Below are positions 1 through 12,023 of a DNA stretch of 64,000 nucleotides, one piece after another; position 1 is the first letter of the stretch; each line of letters begins with the position of its first letter. The position numbers and the translations under genes are program-made. The stretch is from Lyophyllum atratum (taxonomy: Eukaryota; Basidiomycota; Agaricomycetes; Agaricales; Lyophyllaceae), in NCBI GenBank assembly GCA_014905825.1, contig JACGCN010000001.1, forward strand, positions 2,356,001-2,420,000, read 5' to 3'. Under the pieces are notes generated by a model. That model was given only the letters and a program-made list of their open reading frames with translations, ran no database searches and was not told the origin of the DNA.

Positions 1-1329
1 GTCCTCAACGTAGATACCGCTGTAGTAGATGTTTTCCTCTATAATCGCCTGCGCGTTTCCATTGATGGGAAGTCTCAACGAACCTGCACGTTTGGAAAGG
101 TCAGCGCACAATGACATATTTTTCTGAAGTCAGCACGTACCGACATGCCAATCGTTCCCGCCGTTCCCGTTCAACGAACCAGTGTAGACCTTTTGCAACT
201 GGCTACCACCAGTGGAAACCCACAGACCTCCAGGAGAACCAGTCCCGAGGGCGAAATTGTACTATAACGCGTTTCATCAGACTGTCAAGCATTTGTGCGA
301 GTGTCGTCAAATTACCCAGGTTCCCTTCACCGGGGTGACTGTCCAGATCGTCTTACCGCCAGTGATCACTCGAAGCGTGTCCGCTACCCCGGTTTGCCCT
401 TGGGTAAGGTTAGTCGATAGCGTTGAAGGACGGCGTGCTACGTACCAGAGAGTTGTCCGTATTTGATGTCGGCATAGTGTCCTATACTTCCATTGTCACC
501 AGTTTAGAGGCATGGAAACACGACCCTGTGCTTACCCTCCCGGAAGACAACAGTAAACGTACGCCTGAGAAATCTGAAGGAATACCTGATGTTCATAGGC
601 AGGGTCTAGGAGTCTGTGTCAGAACAGTGAGGAGAATGTATATAGCTGCAACGCACCTGGTGGGTTTACAGTCGGAATCTGAAGGGAGACGTGATAGAAC
701 CTACGTATTTCACAAGTTGGTAAACGTTGATAGGACTGTCAACACAATGACGAACAGGTTGCCAGAAAGCGAGCGAGCGGATTGGGGTATGAGCTCCGTC
801 CTAAGCATTGGACCACCGTTCCAGGTCGAAGTAGACGTAAGTTTGACTTTGACACCTTGTTTGGCGGTGGTAGCTAATCGCGGGGTGTAAGACCTTCTAC
901 CTAGTATGTCACTTTCAAGAAATGACGCACTCGCAGGGTTCTTGTACTGTGAGCCCAAGGTCAACCAAGATGATGCTTTTTCACTCTGTCGCAAACGTTA
1001 AGACGGGGGAGACGCTGGGTCGTTCTAATTATGTCTCTTACGTGGAGATTACCCTGATGGATTGTCACAAGGGCCTGGTACGAAAACTTGTTCGTAAAAT
1101 ATGGCACTCACATAGATGTATGTCTGATATGTTCCAACTTGGTTACTCCAGCTCCCAAGTGTCGAAGTCAACTGCTGTGCTGCAATGAAGGTGAGCCCAA
1201 GGAGAATAATAAATATCTTACGAGGCTAACCCTGGCTAACCTATAGTTGTTGAACCTGCCATCCCAAATGACGGCAGCCGAGGTGATTGAAGCAGAGGCA
1301 AGAGCGATAATAGAAGTAGTAAACTTCAT
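1..1329 (-). CDS. Secreted GH131-type beta-glucanase, 3' end cut by window edge, frame broken
   Basis: Reads leftwards from an ATG at 1329 and runs off the window start. A signal peptide is visible (MKFTTSIIALASASITSAA), followed by VIWDGRFNN. The first intron is 1180-1240. Later exons carry motifs in the order of fungal GH131 glucanases: WSWSNQVG, then RTELIPQ (about 790), then IKYGQLSGQTG (about 450), then WHVG and YYSGIYVED (about 20-140). GH131 enzymes act outside the cell on beta-1,3/1,6- and 1,4-glucans; that role is inferred from the family. The frame is not intact: GGG at 1154-1156 needs one base removed to read WSWSN, there is a second shift near 760, and one middle acceptor is not AG. 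It is either a decaying gene or a badly sequenced one. Exon limits beyond the first intron are uncertain. Confidence 0.5.
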
Positions 1330-1881
1330 CGAGTTGGAGTGGGGAGGATTATTCTGCCAGATACAAGGTGGATTGTCGCTTTGAAACCTGTAGATCTGTA
1401 CCGTCTATGATGGTTCTTTAGAGTCAAACGACTTGAAAGGGGAAAACGTCGGACCGACATGAACCCGTCTTCGGTAACACGCTAGTAGACATTTTCAAAG
1501 CGAAAACAATTATCGTGGTTCAAAATTGCTATCGTTAACGGGGCATATGTAGATGCCCTTCCGAGGAGTCTACCGTATATCCGAGTGGTATTTTCGTAAC
1601 AGTGAGTTTTATCTGGTTGAGGCGTTTCATGGGCTAAGCGCTCGGATCAGGGATCAGTCATGGGTTCACCAAGTTGGAAAGCTGGAAGAGGACCGGCATA
1701 ACACAAGGATTAGAAGGTAAGGACGGAATGAACTCAGCAGTAGGGAGATCGGAGAGATCTCGCAACACGTGGTACTGTATCATCAGGTCTTACATAAGAC
1801 ATAATGTCTTTTCCAAGCAACCCTTCTGAGCGCATTTCGTGACTTTCAACGGAACTCCCATCTCGCCCCTTTGCCCCAAGA
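1330..1881. other. Intergenic region, no gene seen
   Basis: This 550 bp stretch separates the divergent starts of the GH131-like gene and the following unknown gene, so it should contain both promoters. I see no convincing coding exon, RNA gene or repeat in it. Confidence 0.5.
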
Positions 1882-3117
1882 ATGGCCTCTTTTCACTCGC
1901 AAAATCACCGCCGCCGTTCTCACTCTGCATCGCCGTCGTCTCCAAGTGCACGCTCTCCAGATAAGTCCTGGCGAGCTGCTACCAAGAGAGCCTATCCACA
2001 CCATGCTTTCCTCGGGAAAGACGCGTCGTCGGCCCAAAAATGGGATGTAGATGTCTGGAGAAGAGGGAAGAGGAGACGTCAGGATACGCCCGTAGGATTT
2101 TCGCCTGCAAGTTCAATACTGGGTTGACATCCTCATCGCCAGAAACTACCTCCTTTCGTCCTCAGTGACAAACACAACGCCACAGAGCCGCCTGTCCACT
2201 CATTTGCCACAACATCCTCTGATTTCCATTTATTTTCTCGGAGAGAGCGCGATAATAAAGGAAGGGCGCGACGCTCAAAGCAGTCGCTTGAGAGCCGCCC
2301 CATGGAACTGGACGACGTCGAACACGGCGATCTTACAAGTCTTTCCCATCTTCGATCAAATGCCTTTTGGGAGCTACATCGGAGTGTCGCAGAGGACGGA
2401 GAGGGACTCCTCCAACGGATGCGCGACTACGAACATTCTCGATCGCGGTCGGACGTCTATCTGAAGGCCAAAGAAGCTCAGAAACGAGGTCGTAAACGAT
2501 CGTCCCTGGCCGCCTCATCACGTAGGTTGGATTTTCCGCACCACAAGTCTGATGGCGAAGAAGACGACGTTCTCATATATGCCGGAGAGCTTCCCCCAAT
2601 ATCACCTCCTGGGCGCCCCTGCCCCAAAAAGCGGTCCATTTCTCTAGATTTAATGGACGAGGATACGAGGGACTACGAATTCACCACAGGCACCAGTCAG
2701 CGCAGCTTGTCCCCGGGCGCGACGTGTGACTCGGGCTCTTCCATATATCATTCTGACGACGAGAACTTCCATTCCTCGGGTACCACATCGCCGTTCGCGC
2801 AGTCGTTATTTTCATCTTCTCCCCCACAGCCGTTCGCCACATCGTTTGCCCCTGGCTTACCGAACGCGCTTTCGGATTCCATGGGCTCGTCACCCGTTTC
2901 GCTTCCCCTTCGCTCCCTGTCGCCGCCTGCGCCATCCTCTCCTGTACAATCGCCAGCGCCCAACGCTTTATCCTCGTATCGGTCAGAAAAAGCAATAGCA
3001 GCGCTCAGTCTAGCTATGGCCAATGGAGCAGGCGGTATCGCGGATTACGAAGCTGTGCTCGCCATCCAGACTACCCCGTTATTCGACGGTTGCCAAGTTG
3101 GGGAGCTGTGGCATTAG
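1882..3117 (+). CDS. Unknown disordered Ser/Pro-rich protein
   Basis: The model is two exons, 1882-2091 and 2143-3117 (394 aa). The 51 bp intron has a GTAGGA donor, a TTGAC branch point and a CAG acceptor, and it removes an in-frame TGA. The N-terminus is rich in Arg, His and Ser. The middle alternates acidic and serine-proline segments, including a KKRSISLDL stretch that looks like a kinase site or basic signal. The C-terminus is compact (YEAVLAIQ...CQVGELWH) and is the only part that looks folded. I do not recognise a domain, and nuclear or regulatory function would be a guess. It is convergent with the next gene; the two stops are 220 bp apart. Confidence 0.65.
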
Positions 3118-3339
3118 AAATGATGTACGGTAGGTTGGATGGAAGCACACTTCTTGCACATGGAATGAACGCCAGCACGGAACCCATGATATTTCTTGAC
3201 TTTATCTTTATATCGAAAACAAACAACGCGGACGACGCCGCCGTACTATTATTAATACTATTATGCATATTTTGTTGTATATCGCTGCTAGATTCATGTA
3301 AAACTTGTAGGGGGACGTAGTTGCCACATGGGGATCAAT

Positions 3340-3963
3340 TTAGATAGAGAGGAGTCTAGCCTGCAGCATCTCTACCAGTCGTTCCATCTCCAAACGCTTT
3401 TGCAGTTCCACGAGATGATTTTCTTCTGCGTGTCGCCGAGCCTTCCTCTCCCTCTCGAGACATTCATTCATTCCTGCGGTTAATGCGTCAGAAGCCGTGT
3501 CGAAAAGAATTGTAGACAACACACGTATGATCAGTTGTTGACAACTGCACCCTCCGGCGCAAATATGTCCATCTTCAGCCAGAAACCCTGCTTCGTCTAG
3601 GTGAAGATGATGCAATTCGCGTCCAAGATGTTCCTTGTCCCTGTCGTTTCCTCCCACGAGAATGTCATCCTCAGCGTCGGGCTGAAAAGAGCTTATCCTG
3701 GGTCGTTTCGTAGGTCGGTACGGGGAAGATGCATCGTGTTCTGAAAGTGCGAGAGCAGAATAGAGAGCATCGTTCCTCGCTTGCATGAGCGAGGATGGTT
3801 CGGAATTGATCCTTCGAGCGAGCGAGCCTCTCTGACTGCATCCATGTCCATTTCTCCTAACTGATTTCGTTCCGAACGGCTCAGATGCCGCGTTCTCGTT
3901 CACTAACGATCGGGAAGGTGATGAGGTGGGTGTCGTTTCTTAGAGACTATGGCTAAGCATACT
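3340..3963 (-). CDS. Unknown small protein with Cys cluster and C-terminal coiled coil; start codon split by intron
   Basis: The main exon is 3340-3902. The reading frame opens at NENAASEPFG with no ATG of its own. A 60 bp intron at 3903-3962 (GTATGC..TTAG) joins a lone A at 3963 to TG, creating ATG and giving about 188 aa. Visible parts are a Ser-rich N-terminus, the segment QARNDALYSALALSE, a nuclear-signal-like PTKRPRISSF, a cluster HICAGGCSCQ, and a C-terminal Glu/Arg-rich helix (ERERKARRHAEENH) likely to form a coiled coil. The family is not recognised. The alternative is initiation at the internal Met before QARND. The frame is clearly coding, but the start is less sure. Confidence 0.55.
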
Positions 3964-4687
3964 GACATGTACTTGACGCTGAGCGGAATTTGCGTTTCTT
4001 GTCAGGATGCGCGGCGGGTGGAGTGACTGCACTGGTTGCGTAGTGTCGTGACTGCCCTAGAGGATAGCTGGCCGTCAATGATAAATGCAACCAGAATGTA
4101 AGGCACTCTTACTTGCGCCTTTCAACGGTGTACGCAGAACACAGTCTACCATTCTTTTAGTCAAGGCCTGGAAAAGCCAAGGAAGTCTACACACCCATTA
4201 ACGTTGTCTTGGGACGTCGACGCTCTGTTCTGGAAGTTGGGACTACGGCTCTTCAGTATATCATTATAAAAAGACAGATAATTTACGAGTTCTTACCTCT
4301 TTCATTGTCTTTCTGCTGGCAAAGGATAGGGTTTGAAGCGTCAGCCATAGTAATTGTGAATCCAGGGAAAATTGGTGGTCGTCGAGCTCTTGGTCGCTGT
4401 CAGGTGTCAATGGTGGGCGGTGGTCGGTGTTGAGGGTTAAATGTATTGAAACTAACACCAATATTCAAGGGATCATTTTCGCGTCCCTTAGCCCGCCAAT
4501 CATTCATGGACGTAAAAGGACCAGCCGTTTGATACACACTTTGGACCCAGCTCGAACCTGAGGTTATCTGAGTTCCGGATGAGCCTGTGGATGAACATGC
4601 TAGAACTTATAAATTACGAGGCAGTCGTATATGCAAATGTGAATTAATGGAGCAGGGTATCAAGAAGTTCCACAAGCCTAGTTTCTA
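3964..4687. other. Intergenic region, no gene seen
   Basis: About 720 bp between the start of the Cys-cluster gene and the stop of the J-domain gene. Short open frames occur, but none has splice-supported continuity or recognisable content. Presumably it is the promoter of the former gene and the 3' UTR of the latter. Confidence 0.4.
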
Positions 4688-5536
4688 TTATAATGCAGAT
4701 CCCAGCACCTTCATAGCCAAGGCACGTAAGATCTAGGATTCGGTAAGTCAAGTATAGTGAGAGGGTAGTCGGGTGGAAACGCTACCTCAGCCTTCTGACT
4801 ACCACCAAGCTGGCTAAAGACTGCTGCAACACTCTTCCCCTTCGCATCTCTCACAGCTCCGAGGCGATTCCCAGCGTAGGCGCCGAGCATGAGGCCAGGG
4901 ATGTTGGCTATGATAAAGCCCAAACCCGCACCACAGAGGGCGCCGAGATAGCTCCACCAAGAAACGACGCGATCTACCTCTGGGCGAAGCAGCTTGGAGA
5001 GAGTATCATTACGAATACTATGAGTGATGGTCATCTAAAACCACGTACCTCCTCAAAGACGTCAGCGAACACGCCCTCAGCGTTAGGACGTTCCCCTTGA
5101 GTCGCTCCAGCGCGCTCAGCTCCGGGCCCTCCAAACATTCCGGCGAATTGGGAGAAGAAGTTACTCGATGAATTGGGGTCACTTGTCCGGTCTGGCCGCG
5201 AGTCATAAAGCGCATCGTATTCACTCCGTCGTTTCGGGTCAGAGAGCACATAGTATGCATCCGCCACGGCCTGATTGCAATTGAGTGAAGTGTTGCAAGT
5301 GAATAGGGCCTCAGTGAAGCTGTACCTGGAACCTTTCGGTAGCTTCTCGTTTCTCCCGAGGAGTGGCATTTGCCAGTCTGTCTGGGTGTGTTCTGCGGGC
5401 AAAGTGAGCGGGTTGTCTGGCAACATCTTACAGAAGTTGACCTTAGAGACTCTCTTTTGTAGGCCTGGCGTATTTCATCTTGGGTTGCATTCCTTGGGAT
5501 ACCGAGGAGTTGATAATAGTCGGGGAAAGAGGACAT
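4688..5536 (-). CDS. J-domain (DnaJ-type) co-chaperone with C-terminal membrane-like segment
   Basis: The five exons are 5442-5536, 5326-5392, 5049-5270, 4786-4992 and 4688-4732 (211 aa). All four introns are 49-56 bp and frames join perfectly. The J domain begins at residue 5 (YYQLLGIPRNATQDEIRQAY); the HPD loop (THPD), needed to stimulate Hsp70, is made across intron 1, and AYYVLSDPKRRSEYD closes the domain. A Ser/Gly linker follows. Then comes LRPEV...WWSYLGALCGAGLGF, a Gly-rich hydrophobic stretch (GLMLGAYAGNRLGAVRD) that could insert in a membrane, probably of the ER or mitochondrion. It is a J-protein of unassigned class. It lies 82 bp downstream of the seven-helix membrane gene on the same strand. 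Confidence 0.85.
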
Positions 5537-5618
5537 CGTTGTTGCTGGTCAAGGGTCAATTTCGATGATGTCATTGCTGTTTGTACATGGAGCTTCTTGA
5601 CTACTTGTACAATATAAT

Positions 5619-8210
5619 CTACTTGGATAGAAATAAAGGAGGCGGTCGCGGTCGCTCAAACGCTCCTGGCGCCTGGTCACCCCGACCGTCATCTGGAGGA
5701 AGAGAAGGCCCACTTATAGTCGGACGACGAGGATTACTTGGTAAACCTTTCCGACGAGGTCCAATGGGTACCATCGTGCTCGACGGCAGCATCACGGGCA
5801 TCGCTTGAGAGGAAGTTCCAAGCAAGAACGGCCGCAGCGGAACGCTAGGCTCGCGCTTCGATGATAGGACTTCATGGGAGCGATCAGTGTTAGCCGTTGA
5901 AGCAATATCTGTATCTGCAGGGGAGGCAAGGACTGCCGAAGGGGCTAAAATCATTGGTCGAATGGCCTGTGTTGTGGTGGCGGTAGGGGCACGATTTGGG
6001 GAGAGGGCTCATCCCCTGATTCGACGTCACTCAGAGTCGTACCCCCTGTAGCAAGACCTGATCCTGTGATGAGTGCAGAACCGCTTGTTGGGAGTGTCAG
6101 ACCTGAAATAGAGCGTTTAGTTCTTGTGAGAATCTGCCGCAGCACGTCAACTAACCGCCTATGAAGGAAGTAACGTCGTATTGTGTCCCAGCAGATTCCA
6201 ATCTTGGAGTCCCTTCATATCGAGTTGGAGAGACGGGCAGCGATGGACTCCCCTCGCCGACTACTTTGATTGCGGTTACTTCATTTGCTTTATCGGCGAC
6301 GGGTTCGCGGCGGAGTGTTCGGGCACGCCCTACAAATCTTTCCAGCTTGGAACTAGTCGGTGACTCGTCTGAGCTCACTGCTGGCGGCTCTGGAAATATG
6401 CTGAGCGAGAACTCGCTACGATTAGATGCTGAGTCGGGTTTCCGTCCGAGATACGAATTGGTCGAGACGCTATTCGATCGTGTTTTGGGACTACTGGCGG
6501 TCTTGGGAGTAGTTGAAACTGGAATAACGGCGGGCTGCGGGGGGAGCACATCTGTTGGTGATGAAGTGGCTTCAGAGGAGTACAACCGCAGAGCAGCGAT
6601 ACTTTTATCGAGTTCCGTTTGTTGGCGAAGGAGCTCGTCGAACGATATATTGCTATGCGGACGGGGCTGCCCCGCCTGATCTCGGGTCCGGACAATTATT
6701 CCATTCAGCCCATAGACAGGTGAATCAGTTTCGCGTGTCAGAACTCCAGGCGGTGGCGGGGGATAATCGGTAGGAATGCCATAATATGAAGGGATAGAGA
6801 TAGCTGTCCAAGGTCGATCCTTCGATACTGCCGAATGTTCCTCAGAATTCGTATCTACAGATGCCAGGTTGGTGTCAATCCTGATAGGGGGTTTCGGCGT
6901 ATCTTCCGCCTTGGCCCTGGTCGAGTCGGTGTGTGCGACTGCACTCTCGCCAGGCGCCATACCCAACTCTCTATCCTCTATGTAGATCCTTTCGAGACTG
7001 CTGCGTCGCTCCGCGATGTGGGGGAGAACCCAGGAGGAGAGTCTCGACAACGAGGTGGCAATAGAAGGTCGTCTTGGTTCATTGGTAGAGCGGCGTCTGG
7101 GAATGATACCTAAACTGGTGACAAGAGGAGGGATTGGGGGTTTGACGCGCAAGGGCGGCACTTGGGGCTTTTCTGAGATACGAATGAATGATCTTCCTGG
7201 GTCATTCTGAAGCGATGCGGGGTCGGAGGGAATCTTGTAGAACGCGGTGACCAAGACGAAAAGTATGAGAATATACATCTCTACTGCGCGGAGGAACCGA
7301 CCGAGGGTAGTCTCGGAGAAGACCACTGCAGTAAAAAGCTCAGGCAGCAACGCATCTAGGGCGAAGAAACTTACAAGCAACGAGATTCCCAAGACCAAGG
7401 CCGGTGCTAATAGCCAAAGCAAGAAGTGGTGCAATATTGGACTGGATGGGTCGCCACCATGGTGTCAAGGGGGATAGAAAAATGTTGAGAACTATCTTAA
7501 GAATAAACAGCGCTGAGACTACGACTTCGATGGTCGCTTCAGCAATATAGATGGTCCCAAATCGCACGCTAGGTGGTGAAATCCGCCATATGATCTGCAA
7601 GACGGGTATCGAAAAAGTAAGCCCCAATAGGCTCCACTGGAGTAAAACTCCAATGAAACCCCATCTTCTCCAGCTAGCACTATGAACATATGCCGTGTGA
7701 TCGGAGTCGGACTTGGCTTCGTCGGGTGGTAAACGTCTCTCGTTGCGAGGGCAATGAGCGACGAGATGCCAGAGAAATATAAAGAGTAGTCCAAGGGACA
7801 GGGCCAGGCACACTTCCCGCACAGCTATAAGGCCAGAAACAGCGTCGGAACCGGTTCCACTGGCTGGGTTGGCCCTCCCGTGCGTCAGTAGGTGGCCTAG
7901 ATCGAAGAGTCCTGCAGCGAAAGCAAGGAAAGAAGATGCATAGAGATAGATGGCAATACTGACGCTGACGTCAGTTGGTGCGATAGGCATAGGAATGAAA
8001 GGCGCACAGATTAACCCGCTTCAAAATGACAACGAAAGTAAGAACACCGAATGTCATGAGGCCCACGCAAAAGAAAGGGATATCGGTGAGGACGGACTCG
8101 ATCTGCGGGGTTGAGACGGTCAGTCATTTCCACAATGAGCTGTTTAGAGTACCTACAGCGATGTCATCACTGAGTGTCAGTGAAATAGGTGAAAGGCCAG
8201 CATTAGGCAT
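5619..8210 (-). CDS. Agaricomycete seven-helix membrane protein with long disordered tail
   Basis: The exons are 8157-8210, 8016-8102, 7375-7964, 7326-preceded exon 6156-7325, 6058-6102 and 5619-6007, about 777 aa. I count seven hydrophobic segments: FFCVGLMTFGVLTFVVI, YLYASSFLAFAAGLFDL, VCLALSLGLLFIFLWHL, GFIGVLLQWSLLGL, IEVVVSALFILKIVLNIF, LLALAISTGLGLGNLV and MYILILFVLVTAFY. A roughly 500-residue cytosolic tail rich in Ser, Pro and Thr follows. The topology resembles a receptor, but no known receptor family is recognised, so function is open. Exons 2 and 3 miss each other by one base; removing one C (one G in the gene) from 8015-8017 restores phase. The last intron (6008-6057) was chosen because it opens the whole downstream frame to the TAG at 5619. 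Confidence 0.7.
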
Positions 8211-8879
8211 AGCCCGCGAGACTTCCAGGGAATCCCAGATTCAACTATGGAAGACAGCTTGGTGAGAGATTCGGTTCCAGCAAATCAGAAAGACGCCTTG
8301 TCAATCTATAAAGAACCCTCCAGCTGACGGAAAGGCCCTTCACAGTGACACAAGCAGAGAAAGAAAAGAGTGACCAGCAGCCGGGCGATGGCTGTGATGA
8401 GGAGCGGCGTCCTCTCCAAATCTCCACGGAAGGAAGGTAAGAAAGAGAAAGGGATTCCGGTGAAATTCCCTCGATATCACAACATAACTTAGATACAGCA
8501 GGTGTATTGAGTCCGAGTCCTTGACAACGACCTGGGTCAAGCGTGGGCGTGAACACTGATTTCTCGCAACTTGCATCTGATCAGATTCAAGACCCATTTT
8601 TGATCATGCTGATCAACGTGGTTGCCCTAGCGCGAGGCTGCAATCGAAGCTGTCGTAAGTAGGAAGATCATGAACTGTTCATCATGATGGTCCACGAATA
8701 TCCCTGCCATTTATATGCCAACAGACTTATCGGACACAGTGTTAGAAGATGGCAATTCAGTAAAATGTCTCGTAAATACTAATTATACGTATACAGCTTG
8801 CAGATGAGAAGTCCGAGGATTCAGAAATGACAGTCCATGACGATTTGAAAGCGATAATGAAAGGAAATAGATATCTTGG
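8211..8879. other. Intergenic region, no gene seen
   Basis: 670 bp upstream of the seven-helix gene and downstream of the LIM gene stop. There is an imperfect palindrome around 8668-8690 (ATCATGAACTGTTCATCATG-like). Nothing else stands out. Confidence 0.4.
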
Positions 8880-11857
8880 CTAGCCAGCGCCCGTCAACTG
8901 TTTGACGAGGAACATCCCTCGTCCTTCATCAACACTCTTGGACGTCCTCATCCCAATCACACTTTTTGGTCGCGGTCTGATGCCACCTGCGCCCCCTAGT
9001 TGTTTGGTCGGACTGATACTTCTTGTTGGGCTTAAACCACCACCCGTAAGTTGCCTCAGAAGTCCGGCATCGCCGCCATTGCCAAGGCCCGTGAATTGAC
9101 GTGCCAGTGTTGTGGTTCCAGTGTATTGTGGCATGACTTTCGAGGAACCTGTCAACGAAGGCACCAATGGAGAGCGTGTCGGCGAAGTTTGAGGCGAACC
9201 CCCGACACCAAGTAGTAGCTAGTGCAATTAGTCAAGTGTAAGATAATTCAGCAAAGGAAAATCTTACCAAACATTCTCGACACCACACACTGCCTTCGGC
9301 GTCAGTTTTCGCTGCGCTGTCTAACCGTTTCCCACAACCAGGCTCTGTTTTCCTTTTCTCTCCTCTACCCCTCCAAATCCCAAAACCTTTCGGAGCTTGC
9401 TTCTTTCCTCCGCATACAAGACAAGATGCATGCCAACGACTGCCGTGAGGTCCCGGGACTACTCCTTGCTCCATAGGGGACACCGCTTTATTGCATCCCG
9501 GACATGCCGTCCTACCGCCAAAGCGAGGGAACGACATCGTCCCTGACGTGGGAGGCGCAGTAAGAGGAGGTCGTTCCAATCGACTTGACGACGTATATGT
9601 TGATTGCGTTGTTGTCCTCAGAACAGGAATACTTGACGTCGATGAGGTCACAGCTGCGGCCGAGTCTGAGGCGAAAGACCCCAGACTAGGCATCTTATGG
9701 ATTAGGATCTTCGCTGGAGGTGCGCACTAAAGGATCGGTCGCAGACCATGAACATAAGGCCACGATATCAGGACAGGAACTCTCACCTCAACATGGCAGG
9801 CACCGCCAGCGGCCTTCACAAACGCGGCCTGTCCAGTGGCTGCCTCGGAGAATACCCGGTCACATACGACGCATCTGAAGCAATCGACATGATAAGTTAT
9901 CGATGGCGAGTCTGCGCCATCATCGGGAACGGTGACAAACTTCCCACCACCGCGCATGGAGAACAGGCTTCCCTTGCAACGTGCGCAACTAGTCGAAGCT
10001 GAATTTGAAGGCCGATCCAACGGTATCTGCAGACCAGAGACGTCCCTCGGTGATTTCACAGACTTCGACCTCAATGGGGAGCCAGAGGATTTTGCAGAAA
10101 TCGAGCCCTTCGCCGAAGGGGGGGTCATTCGAGACCGCGTGGAGCCGGGAGTTCGAATCGGAGTACCCAATTCACTGGCAGTCTCTTCGACAATGACCTC
10201 TTCTGGCCCATCGAGAAAATCTCGCCGACCATATCCCAAGCCAAAGCCGATCCCATAGGCCTTGGAAGCACTGAAAGTATCTCCAACCTCGTCGTACCTC
10301 GGTGGGGAATCAGGGCCTGGAGATGAAGACTGCGTTAGGGTATCCGAGAAGTCGGCCATGAAGTCCGGAGTTGGTGGAATTGTGGGGCTGAGAGGGGAAA
10401 TAGGTATTGTATCGAAGTAGGAATCGATCTGCGGGCTGGAACGTAGGGATTTCGAGGAGGTACGCAAGCGCAAGGGAGGAGTACCTCGAGATTCTGCTGA
10501 TACAGGTCTGTTAGGACTAGGTGAGTGTGAAGCTTTCATGAATCTTTGCTTCATTTCTTCGATAGCATCGATAGAGGGCGCAGGACTCCCTGTGGACTGG
10601 TGCCTTACTGGGCCAGGGCTTCTAGTCACGAATCTATCCGGAGAGTTGCGAGACTCGACTTTCGGGCTCCTCATGCGGTCATGTCGAATTACATTGCCAT
10701 TCTCGTTTGTCCGCGAACCACGTCTATCAGTCGTTCGATCGAGGTGGCTGCTTTCCCGACGAGCGCCGGTATATCTGTCGGCTGCGGGGCTGCCATCTGA
10801 GTACCTTGAATTAGAGGGCTGTCCAAGCATAGCGAGCCTTTGACTAAGGTCCTCTAGAGCTGGACTACTCTCGCGGCTTCTGGCAATTCCCAGACGTTTC
10901 TCGAGCTCTTCTATCGCAGGGCTCCCGTCCCTACTTTGCCGATCCTTCGATCTTGAGCTCATGCCACCTGGGTTGTTCACAACCTGGGGGCTATTGTTGT
11001 TGCTGGTAGATTTATGTTTCTTCGGAGTGACCGGGTCGCGCCTGAGGCAATTCTCGAAGCATTCTGCGCAGGATGGCCGTCCGAGAAGGTCAACCATTGG
11101 GGAATCTCCGATGTTTCTGAGGCATCCTGTACAGTTGAAGCATTTTTTGTGCCAGTATTGATCTGCGGCATGTATGAATCCTCCTTCAGACTTCAAGGTA
11201 AGCACAGGTCGGGAACATGTGGGACATGTTCCCTTGGTTCCTCCATTAACTTCGTAGCATTGACGACATAGAAATCGTGATGTGCTGAGAGCGGTCGGGT
11301 CGGGATAGATAGTGGCATCTGGGGGAAAGGGAGAAGAGCATAGCGCACAGGAATGAGTATTCAGGGTTTCCTTTGGCTGCAGAACAGAGCCGTAGACTTT
11401 GGAAAGAGTGGCATCATGAAGTGATGGAAGGATGTCGGCTTCAAGGGCGGGTAATGTGCTGGAGTGCTTGAGTGGCGAAGGTGGGCGACTAGAGTAAGAG
11501 GTGGAAGATGTAATGTGAGCAGTTACACGACTGCCTAGTCCAGGGCTAGAGGATGGGGTGTGGGATACCGGTCGAGGAAAGCGGTTGGTGGGAGATGTGG
11601 GTGGTGCTTGGCCATTTACCTGAGTGGTGAGGGGTCGGGTAGGAGATACAGATCTTGCTCTGTGCACGTAGGTCTTTGACCATCTATCGTGACTGTCATT
11701 GGAGGTAGTGGACTGATTCCACGGTACAACGGGGGCTACAACTTATGATATCAGAGAAGGCGATATGGTGAAGACCAGACAACAGACCAACGGCTGTGCC
11801 ACCACATTTACAACGGGCACTGGAAACGATATCGCCACATCTGCGACAGAAGCCCAT
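8880..11857 (-). CDS. Paxillin-like LIM-domain protein
   Basis: The four exons are 11788-11857, 9787-11735, 9268-9726 and 8880-9218 (938 aa). The start is the ATG giving MGFCRRCGDIV, with a small Cys-rich knuckle (CRRCG...CKCGG). A LIM-type zinc module follows at about residues 125-235 (CALC, CRQC, CPTC, HKKCFNCTGC, CAECF). A roughly 350-residue Ser/Pro/Arg-rich disordered region comes next, with repeats of the type SPAIEELEKRLG and SPALEDLSQRLA. Then there are two more LIM modules: CARC...HVDCFRCVVC...CHVECAPP, formed across the third intron, and CPGC...HASCLVCGG...WCREC. Fungal proteins of this layout (S. pombe Pxl1 type) scaffold Rho and actin machinery at growth and septation sites; that role here is inferred. 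Frames are clean. Confidence 0.85.
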
Positions 11858-12023
11858 TTGATTTATACGCGACAGCAGAATGACAGCGAGCAGAACAGAA
11901 ACAGCGACGAGCGTCGAGCACGGCAGCAGACAGAGAGAACTTTGAACAAGGGTCACGATCATGTGACTGACACCATATGCATATCCGTCACAGTGACATC
12001 GTCACGCTCACTTTGATCGAGCC

